From the NCBI GenBank assembly GCA_038503035.1, contig JAVSML010001077.1:310001-374000 (forward strand): a DNA stretch of 64,000 nt. Direction: 5' to 3'. Positions 12,801 to 25,465 of this stretch are shown here, piece by piece. This stretch comes from Crocodylus rhombifer (Eukaryota; Chordata; Crocodylia; Crocodylidae). How positions within the stretch are numbered: the first letter of the stretch is position 1; every line of letters begins with the position of its first letter. The notes beneath the pieces were generated by a model. It was not told where the DNA came from, did not search any database, and saw nothing but the letters and a program-made list of their open reading frames with translations. Made by a program: the position numbers and the translations under genes.

Positions 12801-14209
12801 AAGGGGTTAGCTAGCAGTCCGGCTGTGCTAAGGGCGTGTACTAGTTAGTGAGGAGAGGTCCGTGAGGAAAACGAAGGGTTCAGTGACTAATAGGCAATAC
12901 AAAATGCCAGCCAGCTTCTGTGGACAGGAAGGGGAAAGGATTGTTTGCAGGAGGCACAGAAGCAGAGAACTGCGGGAATGTCAGTGAAGGACTGCCTGTA
13001 TCCAAGCCCTAAAACTTGCAGGTATGCTGCAAAGACGGCGCAAATTGGTTGTGAATAAGGGTGGGTAGCAGGTATGTACCCAGAACCCAAGGAAAAAGCT
13101 TGCAGGATTATCTGTAACCACCCCAGGAGACAAGGATAGGAACTTGCAGTGTGAATGAGTGAATGGCAAGGGCAAGATTGCCAGTCTGATGACCCAGATA
13201 CCTTGCAAGTCAGACCTACCCTGTCATATAATGACAAAAGCTTTTCCCCTTAATGCCATTCGTTTATCCCCTGCCTCCTGCATTACTTTATCCATTTAAT
13301 TCAGGGGTGCTGGGCTTCGGGAGATGGCCATTTGGCTTCTTCCTTATCCCATTTTGCCCCGCATAATGCTGCTGTGACACTTTAAGCTCTTTGTCATATA
13401 TATTATAGATGCTGGTGCTGTCTTTTTATTGCCATTTCATTTTCACTTACCCATCAGACTGCCACAGGCAGCTCTGCTAAGTTGTAATGTCCCAGACAAC
13501 TAACCCAGTTGACCCTGTTCTGCCATTTATTGCTTGTTTTAATGACAAGCACTGCCTTTTATTGACTTGCCTAACTTTTGATTTAAGTTTACTGCAGAGC
13601 AAAGAGAGAAAAAAAACCTCTTTGCCCTATATGGACTGGAAATATATCGGCTGGCGTTTAAATGTTCTTGCAGTGCAGAAGATTGGCTCATACAAGGCAC
13701 CTTCAAGTCAGCTCCGGCTGAACTCCACTGGTCAATGGCATTTCTCCAGCAATGAAGCTGAGATTGATCTCGGGTCTGAAGAATGACTGCCATTCTTGGA
13801 CAGACTGGGTTTCACGTGGACATAAAGGCGTGCTGAACTGCTATCTGAGCTGCTCCCCACTGAGTCTTGACTCGGGGACCCTGAAAGTAGCAAGGACATT
13901 TCTTAAAACTGAAGGGAAATCTCTGAGTGGTATCAGGCTTGCTAGACCTCTGAGTTTTGGAGTTTAATATTGTTACCATAGCAGGAGAACAACAGTCTTT
14001 GCACTTGCCTCTTCTTACATGCTCTAAATAGTTGCTGGCTTTTGCGCTGTCTAGATGTGCCTACACCCCAGTATACCGAGTGTCTATGTGTGAACACCGA
14101 GAGCGGTCCAGTGGAGATCATGCAGGGGAAAAAGATTAGTTGTCAGACTTATGGCCTGGATTACTACAGGCATAAAATTGGGCTGAGCGTGATCCATATG
14201 AAACTGGAT

Positions 14210-14228
14210 GGAAGGAAGGAAGGAAGGA
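14210..14228. repeat. (GGAA)n microsatellite
   Basis: Four to five GGAA units. Confidence 0.85.
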
Positions 14229-15943
14229 ATAAAATAGGGAAAAATTCCTGGCAGTTGTTGCAACCTCCTACTGACATAGCGTCGTCACTGCAAACATGAG
14301 TAAGAAAGCGCTGTTTTGTAGCTCAGTAATATTTTAACAGTGATAACAAAGCACCATAACATATATCAAAGGAATAACCATCCCAAAGTCACAAACAATT
14401 TAATATCATGATAGTGTACTGTGCTTTCTTCCTTATTTGCCATCCTGACCTAAATTGTAATGAAGAGCCGTGACTGTAGTTTTAAAAAGGGCCCTCATCT
14501 TTCATTTACATTTTTCTTCATAGTTTCCAAGGAAATTGAATTACTCAGAGAGGATCCTAGAGGCATTTGGTACATCTCTATTAGCACACAACGCAGGACT
14601 GCAGATTATGCATGGACAGTGCATCTAGATGTTTATAGTTACCACAGTTAACATGCAATTAGGTTGCTTTGGATGATATTTTTATCAATCTCCCATTTGC
14701 TTATTGTTTGTGCTCTTCAGTCTTTGTGATGCCGTTACCTTAAAAGCTAAAATGTACAAGTAACCTGCTGAGGGAAAATTGGACTTGCAAACAAGTTTCT
14801 CACAGCTTCTGTCTGTCAATTCCTGTCCATGAGTCAGCAGCAAATGGTTGTATAAACACTGCTGCTCCATGAATTGTCATCTCTCCCTGGCAGCTCCAGA
14901 CCCGGCTCCTCCTGCCAAGAAGGCTAATGCACAGACACTCTTCCAGGGCAGCAGTGCATCATGCGGGGATCTTAGACAATCTCATTTTCTGCCTAACTAG
15001 CCCCGAAGCTTCTGGCAGTAGCAGGGTGCAAATCTAAGGTTCTCCATCCAATCCAATGGTCTCTGCTTGAAATTTGCTGGCTAGGATTACCATTGTTGGG
15101 TTCTGCCAGAAAAAAAATAGCTTCAATTAGACCATAAAGACGCAGAGGTGAGCGCGTACTATTTTCATGCCTCAAAAACGAGATGTCTTCCACCGAGCTA
15201 TTTAAGCTTTAAAGGTAACCTGCAAAGGGAAACCATCAGGGAAACCGTCAGGTTCAGTCCTATGTACTTCTGAAGTCTTGTTTCCAGGCAAGGTTTTCAA
15301 AATGTGGCTCTGAGCTGAGTGAGAGGAAAAGAAGATTTGCTATTTGGATCAGTCTATTACCCCTTCTCTGCAGGAAGCAGCATGCACGAGGCGAGGAATT
15401 CGTGGGGGGATATCGTTTCCTGGACTGACCACATAGTTGGGTATCAATAGAGAAGCTTTCAGTTGCAAAGCATTCTTCATTACGGCAGTACAGCATGCTT
15501 CAGAGGAAGGCGAACAGAGCACAGTACAGTAGCAGATAATTATGGAGTAACTTCCCTAAAGGGGAAGTTTCTTTCTAACCCTCATCAGTTACTGGTTGAC
15601 TTTTACCCTGAAGCTTGAGTTTAAACCCTTCTTTTTTTTTTTATTATAGTGTATACACGTGACCTAAGCTGGAATCTATTTGTCTGCGGTGTCCCTATGG
15701 GCTAGAGATGCTAGAAAACATTCACAGATTATACATTGTTCCACCTAATGTTCTCACTTGCACTTGTCTCCAATTAGTCAGTCTGTCATTGTCTGAGCTG
15801 AGAGTTTTATCTTCAGGCAAGCTACTGTTTAGACACATGGATTACTACTAGTATTTTGATCATTGTCACTGGTTAGAAATCTTCCCTTTTGTTTAATAGG
15901 AGTCAGTCTTCTGTTAAGGAAATCCAAGTGTGAGCTTTGAAAA

Positions 15944-16006
15944 CCTCTTGTGCACAACGCCACCATGGTTATATGAGAAATCCTCTTGTGCACAACACCA
16001 CCGTGT
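15944..16006 (+). repeat. Two direct copies of a ~24-nt unit, 38-nt period
   Basis: 'cctcttgtgcacaacgccac' and 'cctcttgtgcacaacaccac' start at 15944 and 15982; the following 'catgg/cgtgt' differ. A local tandem duplication. Confidence 0.7.
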
Positions 16007-17139
16007 TTTTTAAGCAGCACATGACCACTTTCATGACCTGCAGAAGTGCTGGCCCCAGTCACACGGCATGTATCGGGGTTATTAACCGGTTGGCAGGAGT
16101 TAGTATCCAGTAACTTCTATTGTCCACGTCTTGATAACATGGTGTTAGGACAGCTTGCAGACCGCATAGAGCAAACGCCTTGGAAAATCTGCATCCATAA
16201 TTCCCATTGTTGCTGGTTGTGCGCGTGTCCGACTGGAACTGTACTGCCATTAACTCCCAGCCATGTGCATGTACCACGAGGTCCTCCTTAGCCAACCATG
16301 GACCCTTTTAACAAGGACAAAGGGATGAGCAGCAGGTGTTGAGGCAGTCTTGTTCTGGACATGCTTGCCACAGTAACAGCATTTCTCCCGTAAACCTGAC
16401 TGCTCCATCACACTCCCAACGTAGGCCCTCTCATCTGCTGTTCACTCCCATTTCCCAATAAGTGTCGCCACTGTTTGCCTGCTGCCCACAGACAGGAGCG
16501 TGTCCACGTGGGATTTGCACTAGTTGAACTAAGTCAGTTTTTAAGCTGATTTTATTTAAAAGTAGGGCTTTTTCTGGGCGAACAACATCTAAATGGAAAA
16601 TAATAAATAATGCATCCATGAGCTAAAATCTTTTTTTGCTAAACAGCATATGAGAAAACATACCGTGGTGCGCCCCTCCCCTGCTCTGACTCACAGCGAG
16701 CTTTCCTGCTGTTCTCTCAAACGGGGAGAAGAATTCCTTGAAATGCAATGGCTGATTGCATCTCTTTCCTGTCCAAGGGACTTCTTATTCTTGCTGAATG
16801 ACTCTGCTCTAATGTCCTGTGTACAGATTCACAGCCTAGCTCAGCAAGTGGTCCCTAGTCTGGAAAACTGCGCAGGTGCTTTTCTACAACTGGCCTTTGA
16901 TTCTGGCCCCTTCCAATGCCTTTGGTAAAGTTATCTCTGTGTATCTTGAAACAGGTTAGAATTTGTCTTCTTCCAATTGTGGGTTAAATGCATTCAGAGC
17001 TGATCTACCTGTATTCGTTCTTGAACCACCTTTCAGCTTACAAAACTGTTCTTCCTCACCGGCTGTTACGGCCCTGCTGTGGTCATAGACCGCAGTCTTG
17101 TCCCCAACCATCCCTCATTTTGCTAGGGTAAATAAGACA

Positions 17140-17230
17140 AGCAGAAGGGAGAGTAGAGGTGCACCTTACAGGCTAACTAAATCAGAGATACATAAGCTTT
17201 GGCAAGCAACAGTTTATTTCATCAGGCACT
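17140..17230 (-). repeat. Penelope-like 3' tail, second subfamily
   Basis: The minus strand reads gcctgatgaaataaactg, then ccaaagcttatgtatctctg, 'atttagttagcctgtaaggt' and 'gcacctctact'. This resembles the widespread reptile tail 'ctgatgaag...gaaagcttatg...ttagtctctaaggtgcca'. The flank up to about 17500 may be part of the same element. Confidence 0.55.
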
Positions 17231-17789
17231 ATGAAGGGACTAAGGAAGCAGTTTTGAAATAGAAAAGTGGGAGTGGGGGCATCGTGGACACAGGCAAAGG
17301 TAGATAGAAGACAGAAAAATAGAAGTTAACTCTCTGAGGGATGAAGGGGTTATAAAAGCTACTCTGGGTAATGGGCTAAGACTACGTAGTCAGGCTTTTT
17401 CTTCTTGTGTGGCTATTCTCATAGGCCTTCTGGTCACCCGTTCCAGTCTGAATTTATCTTTCTTGAACTTGGCTGACAGGATGTTTCTGCTATTTTCCAT
17501 TTCAATATTTCACCCTGTGCTCAGGGTCAAGCTGATCATCATATATGGGGACAGGAAGGAAGTTTACCCCACGGTCAGGTTGGTATAGACTGGGGGGGAG
17601 GCTCCCTCTGTAGTGGAGGGTATGGCCCTCTACCTGGGATCTCTTGAGCATACTTTGACAAAGCTTTGTAACAGCAGGACATTGGCCACCATGGTCCCCC
17701 ACTTTCCCCGTGACAGGTTGGGGTGTTGTGTTTTGTATTGTGTCAGAATTGACTTTGTTATTTTGCTAATAGGTTAGACACTGGAGTTG

Positions 17790-17907
17790 TATGGGATGGT
17801 TTGGACAGGGATTATCCTGCCTTGGGCAGGGGGTTGGACTACTACATGACCTCTGGAGGTCCCTTCCAGCCCCGCTTCTCTACGATCCTATGTCTCCATG
17901 ATTCTCT
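17790..17907 (+). repeat. CR1 LINE 3' end
   Basis: 'cagggggttggactactaca', 'tgacctctggaggtcccttc' and 'cagccccgcttct', then a degenerate terminal microsatellite 'cctatgtctccatgattct', the CR1 3' signature. Confidence 0.8.
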
Positions 17908-19230
17908 ACTGGAAATACCTCCCCGATACATCCAAAGATCACTGTTTTACCTCTTTCATGGCCACGTCACGCCGGTGACTCATGGTCATCCTGTGACCGA
18001 CTTACACTTGCAGACATTTCTCTTCCCCGGTTGCTTCCAGCTGATGAGTCCAGACATGCTTGCTATAGTATGAGCCCCCAGGAAACTGAAATGTAGACTC
18101 GTATCAGCAGTGAGGGTCACGGGGTCACTGATTGATTCTTCTGAAACAATGACCTGTTTATTATCTAGTGACTACGGCTCAGATCCCCCGGACTGGCTGA
18201 GCTATATTGTTGGCCAGTTTTGCCCTTCCCCATTTCCTGGGACTAGGAGGAGGCAAGTGGTGTTTCTTTAAGGCTATTCCAAGTTAAGCCAGCTGAGAAT
18301 GGTCCCCAAGGAGCTGCTCCCTGGAGTGTGGCAGTGCTCTGGCTATGCTGGCACACCTCCCATGAGCCCCAATACCGGGGGGGGGGGCCTAGAGCTAACA
18401 TAGATAGCTTTATGGCTGCCTGGAATTACCTTGGTGCTGCAGAAACCCTCAGCTGCCTGCTCAGGTCTAATTCACAGCCCCTTTGTGCCACCAACACAGC
18501 ACCCAGGGGCCACTGCGTGAGCCAGGCATGTCCCTGGGCTCTCAGTTCTGAAATTCATTTTTTCCTGGCTCTCAAGCTGAATGAGATAACGCTTCCCTTT
18601 GCCTACAGAAGGAATCAGGAAGATGCGCAGCTTTGCAAATCTGAGCATCACCCCATCTGTTTGCTCTGCCTGTAGGGTTTGTGTTTCAGGCCTAGGATCA
18701 GCACTGCAGGGCAGTTACTTTTAACACCAGCTTGAATCCTCTTCTCATCCAAGGTGGGCTGTGGGCATGAACCGGTACCACAGGCCTGAATTTGGGGAGT
18801 TTTGTATCTCGCTGGAGCCCTACAGCTGAACTTTCCCATTGGCACTGTACTCTGCAGTGAGCCCAGCCCAGACCCCTGATCCGAGGCCCTCTAGCGCTCA
18901 GGGGAAACTCACGGCGTTGAATCTGAATGTATCTTGCCAGGCCCCTCTGTCTTCCATGCAGTCCTGGCTCTTCCACAGCAGGTTGAAAATGTAACCTAAA
19001 ACAGCAGCTTTCATCAGAGCAGGCTGCCAAAGGCCTGGGACACAGGTCCAGTGGTCACATCCCTTCTCTGTGCTAATGCTGTATTGGCAAAGGAGCCATC
19101 ACAGTGCCTCCTGCACCACCCACAGCTCCCTTGACAGACAGACCAGGTCCACCACACTTTGCTCCACAAAGAGCCTGGCCCCACGTTTGACAGCGCAGCT
19201 TTGGCTTGTCCCTTGTTTACAGGGTTTTGT

Positions 19231-19290
19231 TTTCTTTCTTTTTTTTTTTTTTTTGGGGGGGGTGGTAAAAAAAAGCAATTGCTTTTTTAA
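19231..19290. repeat. T-run, G-run and A8GCAATTGCT6 palindrome
   Basis: A pyrimidine/T14 tract, then G8, then A8-GCAATTGC-T6 (perfect palindrome 19269-19288). Low-complexity block, prone to assembly error. Confidence 0.8.
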
Positions 19291-21739
19291 AGAAACTATT
19301 GCCGCAGTCAGGCAAGCTCACCCTCACAAGCAGCCAGGCATCTGCACCGGAGAGAAGAGCCACACCATGCAGCACAGTGCCCACCATCCTGTCCACACCA
19401 CTATTTGTTTCCGCTCACATTAGCCTACTGACCCCCTGAGGCCCCAGTGTGATCAGGCCCATGGCTCTGTCCGATGAACACTACTAGCAGGGACTGGGTC
19501 TTGAAACCTCCCTCGCCTACTTCTTGGCCATAAGCACTAGCACGGATGCTACTATGAATGTGGTGCCCTCCACTGGGGCTCACGCATCAAATGATTAAGC
19601 CTTGCAACTTCCCATGGCAGGCCCAGTCACTTGGCCAGGGTTTCAATGCGAGCTCATGTCAGAGCCCCAGCTCTTTAATCCCTAGATCACATTCCCTCCT
19701 GGTTATGAGCCTCAAGTCCCCAAACATGGTCATGTTTTGTCACTCTCAGCAGTATGGCTTCTCACAGTCTCTGCTCAGGCCAGACCTTTACTGAGGTGAA
19801 CAGAGGTTTGGCTTGTGGAGAGACTATCAGGCCATGTCTAGGTAGCAGACTCACCCGGGCATGCAGTGCATCCTCACACCTGCCGGCTGCTTCCAGCTTT
19901 GGGAGCAGCAGAGCTGCCTCTACACGCTGCTGCCAACGGGCTAGGTAGCCCAGCTGAGATACAATGCCAATTCCAGGTGCTAGTACAACCACAGCACCAC
20001 GTGAACGAAGCTGCACGGTGTAGGACACAGTCTGCATGGACCAGTGCTTGAAGCCACATTAAGTCTGCAGGTTAGGCAAAGCCTAAGATTGGACTCTCTG
20101 GCATGACTGGAGCTGGGCATCAGTGTGTTTTCTCATGCTCGTGCTCTTCAGTTGGTGTCCTCGGTTCTTCCAGAGGTGAGCTAGGTAGTCAATAGGATGC
20201 TGTGAGGTTTTGTTACAACCCAGAAATTTAGTGCAGTTTTCCAGAAAGGCTCACAAGATGTGCTGGCCTGCCAAGCCCGCTCTTGGCCAACGTCCACCTG
20301 TGAAAGTGATGGATTTCAAGTGGAAACCGGTGGAAGAAGTCCAGTAGAGAAGGACCTGATCTCCAAAGCTTGGCTGCATTTCACTTTGGTGTTTTAGCTC
20401 GGATTGGCATTCCTGGCTGACTCCTAAACCAGGATCAACATCTGACCCTTCCCAGGCCCCTGGCATGGTGTGGATGTACAATGTTAGCTGAACCCCCAAG
20501 AGACATGCAGTTTAGACACAAGTCCCTACCCACTTTGTACTGAAATTCCTACTGAGCACATCTGCTCCAGTCCTTCCGGGAGATTAGACGGCTAATAAGG
20601 GCAAGAACTGGACAACTGAGAACGGTTCGTGTATCAGTGTGAAAGCAATGGTTTTAACAAGAGGTGGCCAACTAGCCCCTGGACCACCTGAGTCGTATGT
20701 CTTTCTTCTAGGTTTTGCTTTGGAGTTTTTCACTCCAAGTGAAACCCCTGGGGTGGAAACCTCAGACACAAGGAAACCTGGTGGAAGATTTTTCGGCAGC
20801 ACCGAGCTCCGCGCAGCTCTGGCCGGCCCCCTTCAAGCAGGCACCTTCCTTTCCCAGTCCTTGGGGTGTTCACAGCCCCTCTCTCCCTGCACGACTTCAG
20901 TTGAGATCCCTATGGAAAAAATGTCCTCCAGACTGATCCAGTCATAGGGCCGATGGCTTTAGCTCTACCTCGGGGGGGTCTGGTTTTTATCTGGTTCTGC
21001 ACCACCGTGAAACATGACTGGACCCCTGGAAAATCGGGTCGTGAAACATTTTGGGTCAGTCCAGAATCCAGACCTGACCCTCGATCTGATTTGTGTGGGC
21101 AGCCTGGCTTCACGTGAGCTGTCCAGAGTCCCTAGTTCACACCTGGATTTGGGGCTGCTTGCCCATGGGTAACAGTGCATCCCAGCATCGAGGAGGGGAA
21201 ACCAGCTCCCCTCTGGGTTCAGTCTTGGTCTGACTCTGAATTTCTGATGGCAGCAGAGGAAGGCGGTGGGGAGAAACCTCTTTCAACCGGCCGCTCCCTG
21301 CCAGCAGTGAGTCGGGTACGAGCCCCACTCCCGGTGCTGGAAGACTTTCCCTCAAAGGCCCAGCCCCCCCCAGGACAGCCGAAGACCGGCCCGGAGATGG
21401 ATCCTATCCTGCTTCTGGGGTTTTAGCCTCAGGAGTCCTTGGGGAAACCGAGGCAGGGGAGATGACTTTGACAGGAGCATCATCCTAAGCGGGGATGGGG
21501 ACAGGTGGGAACACCTTACTTAGGCTCCTCGGCTGCGGGGAGTTACAGGGGAATCTCAAAGCCTCGGGAGCATTTCCCTGCTAGGTCTATTTAAAAAAGC
21601 AGGTCATTTGTGCCAGCACGCTGGTCTCCCTCCCTCCTCTGGGCTCCGTGCCTCTTCAACGCATATTCTGCCCACGTTGGCCCAGGGCCCAGAAGCCCAA
21701 ATAATCTCCCAGCCCCAGCCCTGAGAGTTAGCAGCACAG

Positions 21740-22520
21740 GGCGCGCTACATTTCCTCCTTAACCAAGATTAATAACAATTAGAGCTCCCTGTCCTCCGTC
21801 CTTCCCTCCCCCCTCTCGACTGCTCTGCTCACTCCTGCTGAAGGCTGCAGTTATGGCATGTACACCTGGGAGGGGAGGAGGCAGGAGGAAGGGAGGGGGA
21901 GCTGATTTCTCTGCAGAGCAGATAGCATCATCTTCCCTGTGAAACGAATGAGTCATCTCTGCAACGCGCTCAGCCCATGTCAGCCTGAGACACAGGATCC
22001 CATCGCTCTGCCTACATGCTCTCTGAAAGGAGCCAGCCAAAATGTGCATGTTTAACTTACCATCAGCAAGACAGCATGGCCCAGCCCCCTCCTTCCTCTC
22101 TTCCTCGCTCTCCAACAGTTTATTTTTATGGCCAGCAGCTTTGCTTGAGAAGAGAGAGGCTATTTTTTCAAAGAATTGTTTTTTGAGCTGGGCTGCTGGG
22201 TTTGGGAACAGACCATTTGCACAGGCTGTGACTGCAGTCACCTTTGCTACACCCGCCGGCTTGTTTGCAACCCTAAAAAGGGGAGGGGGTGTATGGGGGA
22301 GGTGGGAGGCACACCAAAGTTTTTTTTTTCCCCTGCATGTATATGAATCTCTGTGCAGTGTGAGCTGCATCCTGCTTTCCACAGGCCAGGCTAAAGGATG
22401 TTATACCCCAAAGGGGAGAGGGGAAAAGAATTATTTTCTCATTAAACACCCCACCCACCCCTCCAGCCAGCCTCCTACACACAGGCAGACCTGGGAGGAT
22501 GAGTCAGCACGCTAAAGGGA
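21740..22520. promoter_or_regulatory. Candidate cis-regulatory segment with AP-1 / NF-E2 motifs
   Basis: Unique-looking sequence with TGAGTCA (21949-21955) and ATGAGTCAGCA (22499-22509, a full NF-E2/MAF half-MARE), and a purine-rich stretch between. Both strands are largely open here, which is a composition effect and not evidence of coding. Enhancer function is only a suggestion. Confidence 0.2.
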
Positions 22521-24203
22521 AATAGATAGCGCCAGCTCAACTGCAGCTTTACTGAGCAGCTGGTGAAGTCCATGGAGCTGTGGGCAATGGACGGTTGCTA
22601 GTTTCTGCCTTGCCAGGCAAGTGTCGAGCTGAAAGCAGTTTGCCCTTGGCACACTGTGCTCAAGAAGCCTGTGTGGTGGCAGCTGAGCCAGAAAGCAAAT
22701 TGCCCACGGGAGGCTGGCCCTGGAGGGGTGGGGGCAAAACCCCGCCTGGGCCAGGAAGACCCGGGTGATTCTGCTGGCGATGTCCCTTGCATTCGCGTGG
22801 CACCTGCCGTGGGAGGCAGCACGGCTCCCCTCCCGCAAGCAGACAGGCACAGGGCTGATTCCCCGGGGAGGGACGTCACCAGTCCAGATCCAGACAGGAA
22901 AAATGTTGTGTTTAATCAGCAGCTGATAATAGCCTCCCCTTGTGCAGCGTGAACTGCACTGGGGAAGAGGAAGAAAGTTCAGTATTGAGCCAGCTCTTCC
23001 CAGCCCATCCAGGAGATCGTGCTGCCCTCAGTGAGCCATCTCCTGGGCAGCTGCTGCCATCTGGCTCAGCCTCCCTGTATCACCTGCCCTAGCTGGCACA
23101 CCACCCTTTTCCATAGCTTGTCTGAAACTGTCTCTCATCTCAACCTGTGACCCTCAAAGGCCTCTGGGCTAGGCACGCCCGGGCCTCCTGTACCCACTGC
23201 TGCTTGGTGTGAGAGGTGCGTCAGCCGTCATGGCCTGGCACTTGCTCTGAGCGAACGGCATGGGTGTGCTGGGTCCCCTCCCCGACAAACAGGGACCAGG
23301 AGAGACAGGAAGAGAAGTCTAATGGCACCTCTGAGGTCACCAAGTCAGTGTGGCACAAGGACCAGTCACGTTTTGAACGCTCAGGCTGCCCGTGTGCACT
23401 GGGCTGGTGCTGTAATGATGAAACCCTTCAGCCTGGGAGGAGGATGCTGCTCTGCTGTTATTTTTATGGATCCTTGAGCGTAATTGGATAACAAAGTGGC
23501 ACTCCAGCTCTGTAGGCAGAGCACCAGAGCCGTCGAGCATTTTGCAGCATGCGTGAACGATAATAAGCTGGTGATCGCCACACAAACACACAGGCTTCAA
23601 CCTGGCTGTTTTTGTCCAGATCACTATTTCATCCCTGCTTGGTTTTAAGCAGGTTAGCATGGTCCAAGCTTATTCTTGGCTTAGTACCATGTCTCTGGCA
23701 TTGTGGTAAACTGGTCCATGCACAGATGAGAAAGAAGTACTGCTTCTACCGGCACAGTCAGCCTGACCCCCCATCCCCAAATTCAGAGGGGGAAACCAGC
23801 TTTCATGCCATGTGCCTTGCCCCTGCTGCATAGGCATCACAGGACGTGGCCCTGCTCCCTCCCCTCACCCTGATGGAGGGGTGCTATCACCTCCTCTTTC
23901 CAGGTAGTACAAGGAAGAGCCTCCATCTCTTCTCTCAGCTTTCACAAAAGGAGCTCAGTCCTGGCCATGCTTTTAAGGGAGGATCCCCCTTCCCTCCTTG
24001 CAGGTACATCAGGGATAGACCTGCCCGCCCTAGAGCCCCCTCCCTAGTTCCCATAGAGAGAATCTGCCGTCTTCAGGTAAGATGAGGGAACAGCTGTCCA
24101 TCCACCCCGTCTCTCTCCGAGCCGCACACCAAGCTCCCCTGTGCACATGCGCTCACGCACACACAGCCACACAGCACAAGAAGATTTTATAACTACTTTA
24201 GGT

Positions 24204-24251
24204 ATTATATACATATATATGTATACACACATACATGCATACACATATATA
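24204..24251. repeat. TA/CA microsatellite, left part
   Basis: Alternating TA and CA dinucleotides, interrupted from its right-hand partner by a repeat tail. Confidence 0.85.
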
Positions 24252-24296
24252 GGGGTGTAGGGGTTAATTTTCACGCCATCCAGGAAGAGCACACGC

Positions 24297-24414
24297 CAAC
24301 TGCTGAAACTTCCTCAGCCTGATGAAGGGCTTTTGAACCCAAAAGCTTGCTTAAAAATTGTTTTCCAACTATTTAAGTTGGTCTAATAAAAGATTCCCCC
24401 AAAGAACCTTGTCT
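24297..24414 (+). repeat. Penelope-like 3' tail inside a TA/CA microsatellite
   Basis: It has cctgatgaagggcttttgaa, cccaaaagcttgc, ccaactatttaagttggtct, aataaaagat, ccaaagaaccttgtct. Microsatellite flanks at 24204-24251 and 24415-24475 suggest insertion into, or co-amplification with, a TA/CA array. Confidence 0.7.
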
Positions 24415-24475
24415 ACATGTATATATACACATATGTGTGTATACATACATAATACACATATATGTACACATGCGC
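24415..24475. repeat. TA/CA microsatellite, right part
   Basis: 'catgtatatatacacatatg' style array, same composition as 24204-24251. Confidence 0.85.
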
Positions 24476-25335
24476 ACATTAGTAAAAATGGAGATCTCGA
24501 ACTAGTCACCTGATTCCCTCCTTGCTGCAGACCACAATTGTTTCCAACCCACCAGGCCCTCTGGCTCCTACAGAGAAGGAAATAGGACTGGCATGTGGTA
24601 GGAGAAGCACACACTCCCCAGGTGGCTAGAGCTGTTTTCATAGTAGCTATACTTGAGAATAGCTCCTTCTATAACACCTAGGTCCTGATCTGGCTTACAG
24701 CAAAGTCAATGGCAAATCTTCTCTGATGTCAGTGGGGGCCGGAGGTGATTAGTATCGGTGTTGTTATACCTTCGTATTGCACAGTTGTAGATCATTTGCT
24801 AGGAAGCCAGGTGCACAGAGGTCTATTTAATACTCAGCAGAAGATCCTTTTCTTTTTTAATGATCATTTCAATTGGCTCTAGAGGAGCTTCGAGAGCATT
24901 AGGATAAGCAATCATCATGGATGGCAGCACTGGGTGACTGGAGCAATAGCTGATTAAAACTTAATGTGAGCTTAATTCCTAGGAACCTTGCTAAGCACTT
25001 ACATGGAATTTCCTGATCATTTTACTAGACATGTGTGAAACTGTGTTTTACTACAGTGTTGCACCAGAGTGTCCATGTGCTGATTTGTAGGTGGATGCTA
25101 GTAACTATCCAACTGGCAACTGGACATTTGCAAAATAATGGAAAATGGGATTTGATTCCCTGCAACTCTACGTGTCCAAATTCAGCCCAGGTTTTAAGGA
25201 ATGGATGGCTGTATGATGAGTTTGGTCTTGGGCTACCATCTTCTATGCCCCCACAGAAGGAGACAAAAGACCTACTGCCCCTCTAATCCAGCCCTGAATT
25301 AAGAGCCGTGTATTCCAGACACTAAGGCTCTAGCA

Positions 25336-25465
25336 TGGCAGGAGATTCAGGTTTTATGCCTGGCTTCACCACAACTACACGGTGAGTAGCCAGTAGTGAG
25401 TGGCTGATTTGCGATCTCTGAGACTTGATTTCCCCATCTGTAAAATGGGATCATTTGGATGAAAG
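25336..25465 (+). repeat. MIR-type SINE
   Basis: 'gacttgatttccccatctgt' plus 'aaaatgggatcat' is the MIR 3' core; upstream 'gattcaggttttatgcctgg' and 'cttcaccacaactac' fit the MIR body. Confidence 0.75.

Larger units (their letters stand above)
10566..17139. other. Intergenic, few features
   Basis: No exon supported. Contains the GGAA run and the 15944-16006 duplication. No transposon recognised. Confidence 0.55.
17908..24203. other. Intergenic, G+C-moderate
   Basis: Contains the low-complexity block at 19231, an uncertain 'aggccatgtcta' repeat at 19830-20050, and the candidate regulatory segment 21740-22520. G10 at 18379. No exon supported. Confidence 0.5.

Noticed and set aside
21759..22382. 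207-codon minus-strand frame overlapping a 157-codon plus-strand frame
   Set aside because: Both strands open over the same bases and no family signature; composition effect. Kept only as a weak regulatory candidate.
23636..23690. 'taagcaggttagcatggtcc' resembling part of 5S rRNA or a 5S-derived SINE
   Set aside because: Only a short match; the rest of the 5S sequence is absent.
24672..24745. 'aagtcaatggcaaatc...gtcagtggg' palindromic-looking element (also 7843-7916)
   Set aside because: Probably an old reptile repeat, but the match is too short to name or delimit.
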